64,000 nt of DNA from Secundilactobacillus yichangensis (GTDB lineage Bacteria; Bacillota; Bacilli; Lactobacillales; Lactobacillaceae), in contig NZ_BOLK01000014.1 in assembly GCF_016861565.1 (NCBI RefSeq), forward strand, positions 1-64,000, read 5' to 3'. The notes beneath the pieces are model-generated. The model was not told the origin of the DNA. It searched no databases and was given only the letters and a program-made list of their open reading frames with translations. Shown in pieces: positions 49,464-59,069 of the stretch (position 1 is the stretch's first letter; the number at the start of each line of letters is the position of its first letter). Made by a program: the position numbers and the translations under genes.

Positions 49464-50315
49464 TTATAGTGAGCGGACAAGATAAGCCTCAGGGCAGAAA
49501 CCGCGAATACTGTTGAACACCCGCTGTGCCCGGGACTGCTTATTGAAAACTGAAAACACGGTGGGACCAGTGCCGCTCATCACTGCAGTCTCCGCACCAT
49601 AACCCCTCATCCGTTCTTTGATCTGCTGTATCTCTGGATATCGATGAACGGAAATGGGTTCTAACGCATTGCCCATGTTAGCCACCAATTTTTGGTGGTT
49701 CCCAGCCTCAATAGCATCCAGTATGCCTTGAATATCTGGGTGTGCCAGAACATCATAGTCGATCTGCCGTAAAATACTTGGTGTTGACACGCTCACGTTC
49801 GGCTTCGCTAAAACGATCCAGACTGGTTTTAACGCCGGCTGCAACACTTCAACTTGTTCGCCTAGTCCGGTGACGTGGGCGGTTTTGCTGTAAACGCAAT
49901 ACGGCACGTCCGAATCAACCTTCAAACTTAATTTAGCTAGTTCAGCAATGGGCAGGTTAAGTTCCCACAGTTGATTTAAGGCACGTAAAACCGCTGCAGC
50001 GTCGGACGAACCACCGCCTAATCCGGCTGCTACCGGAATGTTTTTTTGGATCTTAATATGGGCGCCACGTTTAACTTTAAACGTGCGCTGAAGCAATGAC
50101 GCCGCTTGAAACGCGAGGTTACGCTGATCATTGGGTAAAAATCCCGAGTTGGAGGACACAACGATCTGCTTAGAACCGGTGGAACGAACTTCCACGTAGT
50201 CTGCCAGGTCAATGGATGTCATCACCATATCCCACTCAGGCTGCCCGTCAGCGTGGCGAAACGGTGTATCAAGGCCAAGGTTAACCTTGGCCGCTGCCTT
50301 TTCCACTACTATCAA
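49464..50315 (-). CDS. ispE: 4-diphosphocytidyl-2-C-methylerythritol kinase
   Basis: GHMP kinase, 283 residues. The start is TTG 50315 (MIVVEKAAAKVNLGLD) with AGGTGA upstream. The N-terminal Lys lies in AAAKVNLGLD, the GHMP loop PVAAGLGGGSSDAAAVLRAL at about 93-112 contains the catalytic-Asp region, and the C-terminal MSGTGPTVFSVF is intact. In MEP-pathway bacteria this enzyme makes isoprenoid precursors; this genome has mevalonate-pathway HMG-CoA reductase, so the kinase may be left over or act on another substrate. Position between veg and purR is the conserved Bacillus slot. Confidence 0.93.
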   Translation of the reverse strand: MIVVEKAAAKVNLGLDTPFRHADGQPEWDMVMTSIDLADYVEVRSTGSKQIVVSSNSGFLPNDQRNLAFQAASLLQRTFKVKRGAHIKIQKNIPVAAGLGGGSSDAAAVLRALNQLWELNLPIAELAKLSLKVDSDVPYCVYSKTAHVTGLGEQVEVLQPALKPVWIVLAKPNVSVSTPSILRQIDYDVLAHPDIQGILDAIEAGNHQKLVANMGNALEPISVHRYPEIQQIKERMRGYGAETAVMSGTGPTVFSVFNKQSRAQRVFNSIRGFCPEAYLVRSL

Positions 50316-50389
50316 ATTTTGATCACCTACACTTCAGTATGAATCGTTTACTTATAGTTACTGCTCCCTTAAGTTTTGTTATTAGGGAC

Positions 50390-50418
50390 ATTATACTCGA
50401 AATGAACAAGGTGTGAAA
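50390..50418 (-). promoter_or_regulatory. ispE promoter overlapping repeat D
   Basis: Minus strand TTTCAC (50413-50418), 17 nt, TATAAT (50390-50395). The -35 lies inside the end of repeat copy D. Confidence 0.5.
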
Positions 50419-50505
50419 GAGGGGCGTTAAGAGACTGGAGTCTAGCGGGCGTCTGGTATAAATCCCGAACTTGGCTTTGTAGCAGACCCCCGCTTTCGCC
50501 TAATT
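50408..50505 (+). repeat. Structured intergenic repeat, copy D (short form)
   Basis: Divergent member of the repeat family. It keeps AAGGTGTGAAAG, GGAGTCTAG, the AAATCC-loop-GGCTTT apical hairpin (50460-50465/50473-50478) and a TAATTAG end. It lacks the GCAGCTCTCTG block. Its main stem is GCGGG-GTCTG / CAGAC-CCCGC (50445-50455/50483-50493) around a C.C mismatch, unlike any other copy. Confidence 0.75.
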
Positions 50506-50525
50506 AGGCCAGGAAAAATATAAGT

Positions 50526-50562
50526 ATAAAAATCCCCATCAGAAATAACTTCCGATGAGGAT
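50526..50562 (-). terminator. Terminator of the secreted-protein gene
   Basis: Minus strand ATCCTCATC (50554-50562) pairs with GATGGGGAT (50532-50540), one wobble, then TTTTT. 17 nt past the stop. Confidence 0.8.
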
Positions 50563-50578
50563 ATTTAATCGTTAATTG

Positions 50579-51655
50579 TTAATAAGCCGTTGTACTCCGC
50601 AAAATTTCAGGGTTCCGGTTACTCAATAACATTCCATGACCGCTGTTATCAAAGTTCAATGATTCAAATTCACGGTGCGAGTTAAACTTCGAATACTTGA
50701 AGTCGCTGGATTTTAACGACCCGTTGCCATTCAGCTTCTTAGCTGGGAAACTGGTAATAGAATCATCAGCAACCAAGTATAGCCGACCGTTGTGACCGTT
50801 ATAACCCATTGCTTGTTCATGAGTGCCGGGACGGTGGTCAAACAGCTGCTTGGTCAGGCGGAAATGAACTGTTTTGGAACCAATCGTGCCCTTATATACT
50901 TTGACTTTTGAACCAGAAACAGTCCAGTAGTAGGCATTGCCGCTGTGGTCAAAGGTTAAATCGTGACCGCCGGGAACGTTGGCACCATGGTTAGACATAT
51001 GGAAAGTAATGGCTTTGTTAGGCGTTAATGAAGAGGTACTGATCCGCTGAAGTGTTGACGTACGAGTAGCGCCTAACGTAGTATCACGCCACATATAAAG
51101 TGACTTGTGCTTCTTATCGTAGGCTAAGGATTGACCGTGACCAGTAGTAAAGATGCCACCAAGTTTAACGGCTGAACTGCCGGATTTACCGTCCATTAAA
51201 GATTGCTGTTTGGCAAATGACATTCCTTTGAGCTTGTTCATGTCATAACGGGCAACAAAGCCTTTGTTGGTCATGCCCTTTGTGTAGTGGGGTTGATAGA
51301 CGACGTAGAGGTAGTGGCCGCCATCATAAGCGGCTGACTGCGGATTGGTCATATCATACTTGGCACTCCCCTTGGCTGCATGAGTCCGGGGCAACTGACA
51401 TTCAGTCTTTAATGTCCACTTTTGGTTACCGCCAACACTAGAAATCGTGTTACTGCCATCACTCTTAGCAAACGAATACGACCCTGCTTTAACGTAACCA
51501 GTCGCTTTATTATTAACCGACCGCAGACTGCCTGAAGAGTATTGTGTAATTGCGTTACTGTTTTGAGTATATGATGCCGCGTTGGCGACGCCCGCAAAAC
51601 CAAACAGTGCCACTGTCCCTGCAACGGCACTTGAAATCAACCCTAAATGTTTCAT
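50579..51655 (-). CDS. Secreted protein of unknown function
   Basis: I do not recognise the family with confidence. 358 residues with a clear signal peptide (MKHLGLISSAVAGTVALFGFAGVANAAS, cleavage after ANA) and no membrane or LPxTG anchor. The mature part repeats short motifs such as QSAAYDGGHYLYVVY, GQSLAYDKKHKSLYMW, GHDLTFDHSGNAYYW, EQAMGYNGHNGRLYLV and ESLNFDNSGHGMLLS, about 50-65 residues apart. This suggests a beta-propeller with five or more blades. Some secreted helveticin-like proteins have a similar look, but I see no decisive signature. It interrupts the conserved veg-ispE order. AGGGGG precedes the ATG. Confidence 0.8.
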   Translation of the reverse strand: MKHLGLISSAVAGTVALFGFAGVANAASYTQNSNAITQYSSGSLRSVNNKATGYVKAGSYSFAKSDGSNTISSVGGNQKWTLKTECQLPRTHAAKGSAKYDMTNPQSAAYDGGHYLYVVYQPHYTKGMTNKGFVARYDMNKLKGMSFAKQQSLMDGKSGSSAVKLGGIFTTGHGQSLAYDKKHKSLYMWRDTTLGATRTSTLQRISTSSLTPNKAITFHMSNHGANVPGGHDLTFDHSGNAYYWTVSGSKVKVYKGTIGSKTVHFRLTKQLFDHRPGTHEQAMGYNGHNGRLYLVADDSITSFPAKKLNGNGSLKSSDFKYSKFNSHREFESLNFDNSGHGMLLSNRNPEILRSTTAY

Positions 51656-51840
51656 TTAAAAATCCCCCTAGAATTATTCTTAGTACGTCCGTTTTTCACG
51701 GCCTATCACCTGTTGATATCTCAATCCGCAGCAGAACAGGCTGCTCGAAATTTGTACACAACATTATGATATCACAAAATTAATGGTCGGATAACTTTAT
51801 CCCGATCAAGTAAAAGTTTCAATATGTAGGCAATAAAAAA
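51656..51840. other. Upstream region of the secreted-protein gene
   Basis: About 185 nt with the ribosome site next to the gene. It is A/T-rich; a weak GGTCTT/AAGGCC hairpin with T-run (51841-51858) ends veg. No ORF or repeat seen. Confidence 0.5.
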
Positions 51841-51859
51841 AGGCCTTAAAGACCCGTTT

Positions 51860-52117
51860 TTACTGGTTGTCATCCTCGTCGCCGTCACCAAAATTAATTT
51901 GGATATTCTGTGTCAGGATATCCGTATAACTGTATGACACGCGTTCGAATGAATTTTCATCTTGGTCCAGATCCACAACGAAGACAGCCGGATATGTCTC
52001 TTTAAGAATTCCGTGCCGTTCCGTTGTTTTTTTACGCCCTGCCTGGGCGACTACCATAAGTTCCTGGCCAATATGTGTTGAAAGCCGGTCCTTAATAGTT
52101 GCTAAACTTGTTGGCAT
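51860..52117 (-). CDS. veg: Veg protein
   Basis: Small DUF1021 protein; in Bacillus Veg stimulates biofilm formation and is very highly expressed. The sequence MPTSLATIKDRLSTHIGQELMVVAQAGRKKTTERHGIL ... FVVDLDQDENSFERVSYSYTDILT is characteristic. The start is ATG 52117 with GGGGTGAGG upstream, giving 85 residues; the longer frame lacks a ribosome site. It has its own promoter (extended TGG-TATAAT) between ksgA and veg. Synteny with Bacillus ksgA-veg-ispE is kept. Confidence 0.95.
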   Translation of the reverse strand: MPTSLATIKDRLSTHIGQELMVVAQAGRKKTTERHGILKETYPAVFVVDLDQDENSFERVSYSYTDILTQNIQINFGDGDEDDNQ

Positions 52118-52168
52118 GACCTCACCCCTTGTGTGAAACATTTTATCATGGTTTCACAAAAAAGTCAA

Positions 52169-52197
52169 ATTATACCACAACAAGTTATTTACAACAA
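52169..52197 (-). promoter_or_regulatory. veg promoter
   Basis: Minus strand TTGTTG (52192-52197), 17 nt, TATAAT (52169-52174) with TGG extension. The direct repeat ACTTGTTGT occurs twice across the -35/spacer. The 119 nt from here to ksgA holds nothing I can support. Confidence 0.7.
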
Positions 52198-52316
52198 GTA
52201 TTTTGTGATGAAAAAATAGATAAAAATCCTTTCATGATAGGACTTAGCAGACACTTGTCTGGCTTATCAAAAACGGAGAACTGATTGCACCCACTCACGG
52301 ACTAAACAAAAATGTT

Positions 52317-53201
52317 TTAAAGCAAACCCTCTTCGTGCAACGCATTGGTCAGTTCAATAAACTGCTCAATCGTCAGCTTTTCTGCCCTAATTTGCGGTGA
52401 AATTCGCACTTTGTTCAAAACGTTGGTGATTCGGTCCTTCACGTCTTGGTCTTTACCGAAAATGGCACAGAGATTATTCCAAAAACTCTTCCGGCGATGC
52501 ATAAAGCTGCCCTTAACAAACTTCGAAAACGCCTTATCATCAAACGGAGCGGGATCAAATGGTTCACGCTTCTTCATGGTCACAATTGCTGAATCCACGT
52601 TCGGCTGCGGAATAAAGGCAGTCCGCGGAACGGTAAAAGCTACTTGAGCATCCGTCTGATACTGCACCGCAATAGACAGTGATCCATAAGCTTTAGTCCC
52701 AGGAACAGCAACCAATCGATCCGCAACTTCCTTCTGCATCATAACGGTAATTGAATCAAACTTAATGCCACTTTGCAGAACATTCATCAAGATGGGTGTG
52801 GTGATGTAATACGGTAAATTAGCAACTAATTTCAACGGTCGGTCAGGATCAAAATTATCCTTGATCACCTTCGGCAGGTTAGCTTTTAAAATGTCTTCGT
52901 TAAGAATCGTAATATTATCGTACTGTGATAAGGTCTCACCCAAAATAGGCACCAACTGCTCGTCAATTTCAAAAGCTAATACATGATGACTATTCTGTGC
53001 CAGAAATTCTGTCAAACCACCGATACCTGGACCGATTTCAATCACGTTATCACTGTCAGAAAGTTCAGCTGCCTGAACGATGTGTTCCAAAATATTAATA
53101 TCGGTCAAAAAGTTTTGACCAAGGCTCTTTTTAACGTTCAAACCATAGCGGTTAATAATCGCCTGTGTTCGTGCTGGACTAGCAATTAACGGTGTGCTCA
53201 T
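52317..53201 (-). CDS. ksgA: 16S rRNA dimethyladenosine transferase
   Basis: Methylates the two adjacent adenines in helix 45 of 16S rRNA (also called rsmA). 294 residues. SAM-binding motif IEIGPGIGGLTEFLA (about 55-69), the catalytic NLPYYITTP (about 128) and the start region KKSLGQNFLTD are all present. Its start overlaps the rnmV stop by 4 nt (ATGA), so translation is coupled. The tatD-rnmV-ksgA order is conserved in Firmicutes. Confidence 0.97.
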   Translation of the reverse strand: MSTPLIASPARTQAIINRYGLNVKKSLGQNFLTDINILEHIVQAAELSDSDNVIEIGPGIGGLTEFLAQNSHHVLAFEIDEQLVPILGETLSQYDNITILNEDILKANLPKVIKDNFDPDRPLKLVANLPYYITTPILMNVLQSGIKFDSITVMMQKEVADRLVAVPGTKAYGSLSIAVQYQTDAQVAFTVPRTAFIPQPNVDSAIVTMKKREPFDPAPFDDKAFSKFVKGSFMHRRKSFWNNLCAIFGKDQDVKDRITNVLNKVRISPQIRAEKLTIEQFIELTNALHEEGLL

Positions 53202-53767
53202 TGGCGTTCACCCTCCTCTTGGTCAATCTGTTTAATCGCGTTCCAAAATGTTTCCTGACTGATCTGGAACATTTGTAATCGCTTTTTAAGCTGCTTGCCG
53301 TTGACGTACCCGATTCGCAATAGCTCGCCTAACGCTTCACGCCGGCCTTTAGCCTCTGGGCTGCCCACTAACCGGGCTTTGATCAAGTCAGCCTGGCTGA
53401 TCTGCTCAACGGTTGAATCACCCTCAGTATACACGTTTGCTAACGCTTCGCGAATAGCTTCTGGACTAGCGTGTTCCACACCCAGTGAACCACCTGCCTT
53501 AGTGGGCACGCCCTCGGCTTTAGGCAAAAAGGCGTGTTTTGCATTTGGCACTACTTCCGAAACAATTTTCCGAATTTTTTCGCCCGAAAAATCTGGATCG
53601 GTAAAAATAATGATCCCGCGTTTTTTGGCAACTTCCTCAATCAGATCCAGTGTCTCTTCTGGTACAGCGGATCCGCGGGTTTCAATCGTGTCTGCGTTAA
53701 CGGCTTTGGCAATCTGCTTAGTATCGTCTTTACCCTCAACCACGATTACTTCTTTGATGGTTTTCAA
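53198..53767 (-). CDS. rnmV: Ribonuclease M5
   Basis: Toprim-fold enzyme that matures 5S rRNA. The Toprim signature VIVVEGKDDTKQI (about 6-18) and IIIFTDPDFSGEKIRK are intact. I choose TTG 53767 (MKTIKEVIVVEGKDD), which has AAGGAG 7 nt upstream and starts 1 nt from the tatD stop. The longer frame would overlap tatD. This gives 189 residues, the normal M5 size. Confidence 0.96.
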   Translation of the reverse strand: MKTIKEVIVVEGKDDTKQIAKAVNADTIETRGSAVPEETLDLIEEVAKKRGIIIFTDPDFSGEKIRKIVSEVVPNAKHAFLPKAEGVPTKAGGSLGVEHASPEAIREALANVYTEGDSTVEQISQADLIKARLVGSPEAKGRREALGELLRIGYVNGKQLKKRLQMFQISQETFWNAIKQIDQEEGERQ

Positions 53768-53768
53768 T

Positions 53769-54545
53769 CTAGGACTCCTTAATCTTAAAAAATCGGTGCG
53801 CGTTCCGCCACGTTGCTGCGGCAATTTCTTCCGGTGTTGTTCGGCGTTCCTTGGCTATAGCTTCTACGGTATAACGAGTAAAGCCTGGTTCGTTTTGCTC
53901 GCCCCGGTGCGGCTCTGGCGTCAAATATGGTGCATCCGTTTCAACCATCATCCGGTCAAGCGGCGTTGCCCGCACAGAATCGTGTACTTCATGGGCGTTC
54001 TTAAAACTCGCCACGCCAGAATACGAAATCATCATGCCCAAGTCCAAAAACTTCTTCAGCCATTCCGGATCACCGTTAAAACTATGCATCACGCCGCCAG
54101 TGTCCTGAATTCCCACTGACTTGATAATGTTATAAGTATCTTCAAAGGCGTCTCGATTGTGCACCACGATGGGCAGCCCATGATCCTTGGCAATTTCAAT
54201 TTGCCGTTTAAAGACCCGTCGCTGCACATCCTGCGGTGAACTATCCCAATGGTAATCCAGACCAATTTCACCCAGCGCAACTACCCGGTCTTCTTCCAGC
54301 TGCTGCTCAAGTACTTTTTCCTTATCAGCATCATAAAACTTTGAATCTTCTGGGTGCCAACCAACCGCAGCGTGCAATTGCGGATATTCGTGAGCTAGCC
54401 GAACTGCCTGTTTGTTGAGCTCGGTATTCGAACCAACAATGGTCATTTTAACCACGTCCAAATCAGCTGCTCGTGCCAGATAACGTGGCACATCGTTGAT
54501 AAACTCTTCACTGTTTAAATGGGTGTGTGAATCAAAAATTTTCAT
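53769..54545 (-). CDS. tatD: TatD-family metal-dependent deoxyribonuclease
   Basis: TIM-barrel metallohydrolase. Motifs: FDSHTHL (HxH metal pair), GEIGLDYHWD, IVVHNRDA and VETDAPYLTP (terminal metal Asp). The start is ATG 54545 (MKIFDSHTHLN), 258 residues, with GGGAGA upstream. The longer frame's first residues would be coded by the metG terminator, which excludes them. It lies between metG and rnmV, as in Bacillus (yabD). Confidence 0.95.
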   Translation of the reverse strand: MKIFDSHTHLNSEEFINDVPRYLARAADLDVVKMTIVGSNTELNKQAVRLAHEYPQLHAAVGWHPEDSKFYDADKEKVLEQQLEEDRVVALGEIGLDYHWDSSPQDVQRRVFKRQIEIAKDHGLPIVVHNRDAFEDTYNIIKSVGIQDTGGVMHSFNGDPEWLKKFLDLGMMISYSGVASFKNAHEVHDSVRATPLDRMMVETDAPYLTPEPHRGEQNEPGFTRYTVEAIAKERRTTPEEIAAATWRNAHRFFKIKES

Positions 54546-54565
54546 TAATACGTTCTCCCGTTTTG

Positions 54566-54606
54566 AAACAAAAATCCGAATATTCAATGACTGAAAATTC
54601 GGATTT
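54566..54606 (-). terminator. metG terminator
   Basis: AAATCCGAATATT/AATATTCGGATTT-type hairpin (54572-54583/54595-54606, one bulge) followed by T on the minus strand, between metG and tatD. Confidence 0.7.
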
Positions 54607-54636
54607 CGCCTTTCGCCATACGCGAAAGTTCAGTTA

Positions 54637-56733
<2,097 letters not shown>

Positions 56734-56761
56734 TCATTTTTACTTTTAGAAAGTCTCCAAC

Positions 56762-56770
56762 ATTATAGCA
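56762..56770 (-). promoter_or_regulatory. metG promoter (extended -10)
   Basis: Minus strand TGC-TATAAT with a weak -35. The leader of about 70 nt is too short for a T-box, and none is seen. Confidence 0.55.
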
Positions 56771-56817
56771 TATCTGACTCGCCGTAGGAACGATTCTCCG
56801 GTATCAGCAATCAGTTT

Positions 56818-57663
56818 TCAGAACAAACTCATTTGCTGAGGACCTAATCCCTGCCACGATAAATGCAATAAATCTCGTAATGCCAGCGCGTTAGGTGCCG
56901 CATCACGGCCAGAATTATTATTGAAAATCACGCAAACTTCCCGCACTTGGTCAGCTAATGCCGTGACCGTTTTAGCAAAGGTTGCCAACTCATCATCGCT
57001 GTATTTATAGAGTGTCCGGACTCCGCGCCAGTCTTTCCCCTGGTTAAACCAGCCCTGCTCATTGCGGCCGTGCAGGCGCATCAGCGCTAGCCGGTCATCA
57101 GCTACCTGGGGCACAAACGGCACGCCATCGTTTAAGCGGTGCGGCTCATCAACGATTACGTGGGTCATGTTAAGCCCCTTTAAATAGCGCATAAGATCCC
57201 CAATTAAAGCCGGATCATACCAGCTCGGGTTACGAAATTCTACCGCAATTGGTAAATCCGCCATCTGGTCACGAATCTCAAACAGCCACTGTAAGTTTTC
57301 CGTAGTCCGTTGAAAAAATGGCGGAAACTGAAATAAAACCGTTTTTAGCTGATGGGCTTTAACCAGCGGCCGTACCATTTGCCGGTACTCGATAAACGCC
57401 CGCTGCCGGTCTTCATCGCTGGCAACTTCCTTACCATAATCGTGTTTCGTCATTAATTTATTGGCCTTCAAAATAAACTGAAACTTTGGTGGCACCTGTT
57501 TTTGCCAATTAACAACGGTGGTCGCTTGGGGAATGCCATAAAACGGTGTATCTAATTCCACGACTGGTAAGACTGCCGCGTACTCTGGCAAGGTCACGTC
57601 CCGCTGAACGTTTTGAACTAAAGCTGGGTGCTCCTTCCAAGTCGTTAACCCAATTGTAATCAT
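56818..57663 (-). CDS. DUF72 family protein (YecE-like)
   Basis: 281-residue TIM-barrel-like protein of unknown function. Family marks are IGLTTWKEHPALV at the N-terminus, ELDTPFYGIP, FQFILKANKLMTK, TVLFQFPPFFQ, AVEFRNPSWY and the C-terminal VCVIFNNNSGRDAAPNALALRDLL. The start is ATG 57663 with GAGGTG upstream; the six extra residues of the longer frame lack a ribosome site. Next to the TMEM175-like gene, 26 nt downstream of it, so probably one operon. Confidence 0.9.
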   Translation of the reverse strand: MITIGLTTWKEHPALVQNVQRDVTLPEYAAVLPVVELDTPFYGIPQATTVVNWQKQVPPKFQFILKANKLMTKHDYGKEVASDEDRQRAFIEYRQMVRPLVKAHQLKTVLFQFPPFFQRTTENLQWLFEIRDQMADLPIAVEFRNPSWYDPALIGDLMRYLKGLNMTHVIVDEPHRLNDGVPFVPQVADDRLALMRLHGRNEQGWFNQGKDWRGVRTLYKYSDDELATFAKTVTALADQVREVCVIFNNNSGRDAAPNALALRDLLHLSWQGLGPQQMSLF

Positions 57664-57689
57664 CGAAAGCACCTCACTCACTATTTAGA

Positions 57690-58283
57690 TTATTTTTGCT
57701 TACTCTTTTTCTTTAAGTAACGATCAACCCGGTTATCCGGTATGATCCAGGGAATCAGGGAACCGAAACAAAGAATCGCCGACAGCGGTGGCCAAACAAA
57801 GGCTAATATAATTCCTAATAAAGCCATCCCCATGGAATACCAGGACTTCCGCTGTCCTTTACCGAAAAACTTTGTGAACACTGAATCGGGTTCATGGGCC
57901 GCCAACAGCATTTTAACCAACACATAAAAGCTAATGTTGACCGCCAGAAAAACGATTCCCATAGTTGCTTCCGGTGCTGCATAATCCGTGTGGCTGCCCG
58001 CCCAATCTGTAGCAATTGGCAGCACACTAATAGTCAGCAAAAAGAAGTTATTAGCCCACAGAACCGCGCCACTGATCACCCGGGTAATTTGAAATAAATG
58101 GTGGTGATTATTCCAGTAAACCGTTACCGTCAAAAAGCTCAGCAGATAGAGGATCAATTTATAACGCAATGGCCATAAAGCGCCAAACGTGGTACCGTTC
58201 GGCTCCGGAATTTCCAAAACTAAAATGGTGACGATGATGGCCATGACACCATCGGTAAATGCCTCCAAACGCGACTTACTCAT
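57690..58283 (-). CDS. TMEM175-like potassium channel (DUF1211)
   Basis: 197-residue membrane protein with six hydrophobic segments. The family signature in helix 1 is RLEAFTDGVMAIIVTILVLEI (R-x3-F(S/T)DG), followed by VYWNNHHHLF in the next region. Bacterial TMEM175 proteins form tetrameric K+ channels with no P-loop; that role is inferred by homology. A basic tail RVDRYLKKKSKQK ends the protein. Leads into the DUF72 gene. Confidence 0.88.
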   Translation of the reverse strand: MSKSRLEAFTDGVMAIIVTILVLEIPEPNGTTFGALWPLRYKLILYLLSFLTVTVYWNNHHHLFQITRVISGAVLWANNFFLLTISVLPIATDWAGSHTDYAAPEATMGIVFLAVNISFYVLVKMLLAAHEPDSVFTKFFGKGQRKSWYSMGMALLGIILAFVWPPLSAILCFGSLIPWIIPDNRVDRYLKKKSKQK

Positions 58284-58343
58284 TATCGTGCCCCCCGTAA
58301 TTATGTATGACCGGCGAACCGGTCGAAATGCTGCTGGTTAGAT

Positions 58344-59042
58344 TTACACCTTTAGCTGATCATAAAACTTCGCCGCATCTTCCTGTACCATTTCAAAGTT
58401 AAATGAGAACGAAAGCGGCTCGTTATTGACAACGATCACTGGTGCCATTGGATTACGATAATCCAGTAACCCAGCGAAGGGATAAACCCGCATGGACGTT
58501 CCCGTAATCACTATCAAATCAGCGTTTTGCATGGCATTGACCGCGTTGGAAATGTTAGCTTCGTTTAACCCTTCCTCATACAAGACGACATCTGGCCGCA
58601 ACTGCCCGCCGCAGCCTTCATGAACCGGGCTCTTGAGGTAATCATGCCAGTCAACTTGCTGATGACATTTTTGACAGTATACCCGGTACAGATTGCCGTG
58701 AAATTCCACCAAGTGCTTGGCACCAGCTTCACGATAAAGGTTATCAATGTTTTGGGTCACAATAGTTGCCCGGTCCTGCTGCGTCAGTGCCGCCTGCTTT
58801 TCGTGAATCACGTTAGGTTTAGCATCCGGCTTATACAAGTTGGTTTTTACGTAGTCGTAAAACACGTCTGGCTCCTGGGTCAGACACGTGTGGCTCAAGT
58901 AATACTCCGCGTTTTTATGGTGGGTATACAAGCCATTATTAGACCGATAATCCGGTATCCCAGACGGCGTTGAAACTCCCGCACCCGTCAAGAACACGAT
59001 TCGCTTTGATTGTTCAAATGCACGTTGAATCGTTTCATCCAT
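58344..59042 (-). CDS. cobB: NAD-dependent protein deacetylase, sirtuin family
   Basis: SIR2 deacylase, 232 residues. NAD-binding motifs GAGVSTPSGIPDYRS (about 20-34), TQNIDNLYREAG (about 97) and catalytic His in LVEFHGNLY. The first zinc pair is YCQKC; the second, usually CxxC, reads HEGC before GGQLRPDVVLYEE, so one Cys ligand is replaced by His or lost. ATG follows GGAGGT. It shares the DUF72-channel neighbourhood but is separated from it by about 60 nt with no clear terminator. Confidence 0.92.
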   Translation of the reverse strand: MDETIQRAFEQSKRIVFLTGAGVSTPSGIPDYRSNNGLYTHHKNAEYYLSHTCLTQEPDVFYDYVKTNLYKPDAKPNVIHEKQAALTQQDRATIVTQNIDNLYREAGAKHLVEFHGNLYRVYCQKCHQQVDWHDYLKSPVHEGCGGQLRPDVVLYEEGLNEANISNAVNAMQNADLIVITGTSMRVYPFAGLLDYRNPMAPVIVVNNEPLSFSFNFEMVQEDAAKFYDQLKV

Positions 59043-59069
59043 GATTATGACCTCCGATCATCGTCTGTT

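Noticed and set aside
50138-50156. TAAAAATCCCGAGTTGGAG, resembling the repeat apical hairpin
   Set aside because: Inside the ispE coding region (reads SNSGFLPN on the coding strand), with no flanking stems; chance similarity.
53295-54119. 274-codon open frame on the plus strand
   Set aside because: Lies antisense to rnmV and tatD, both with strong family motifs. Low-complexity Ser/Pro composition and no ribosome site; a shadow frame.
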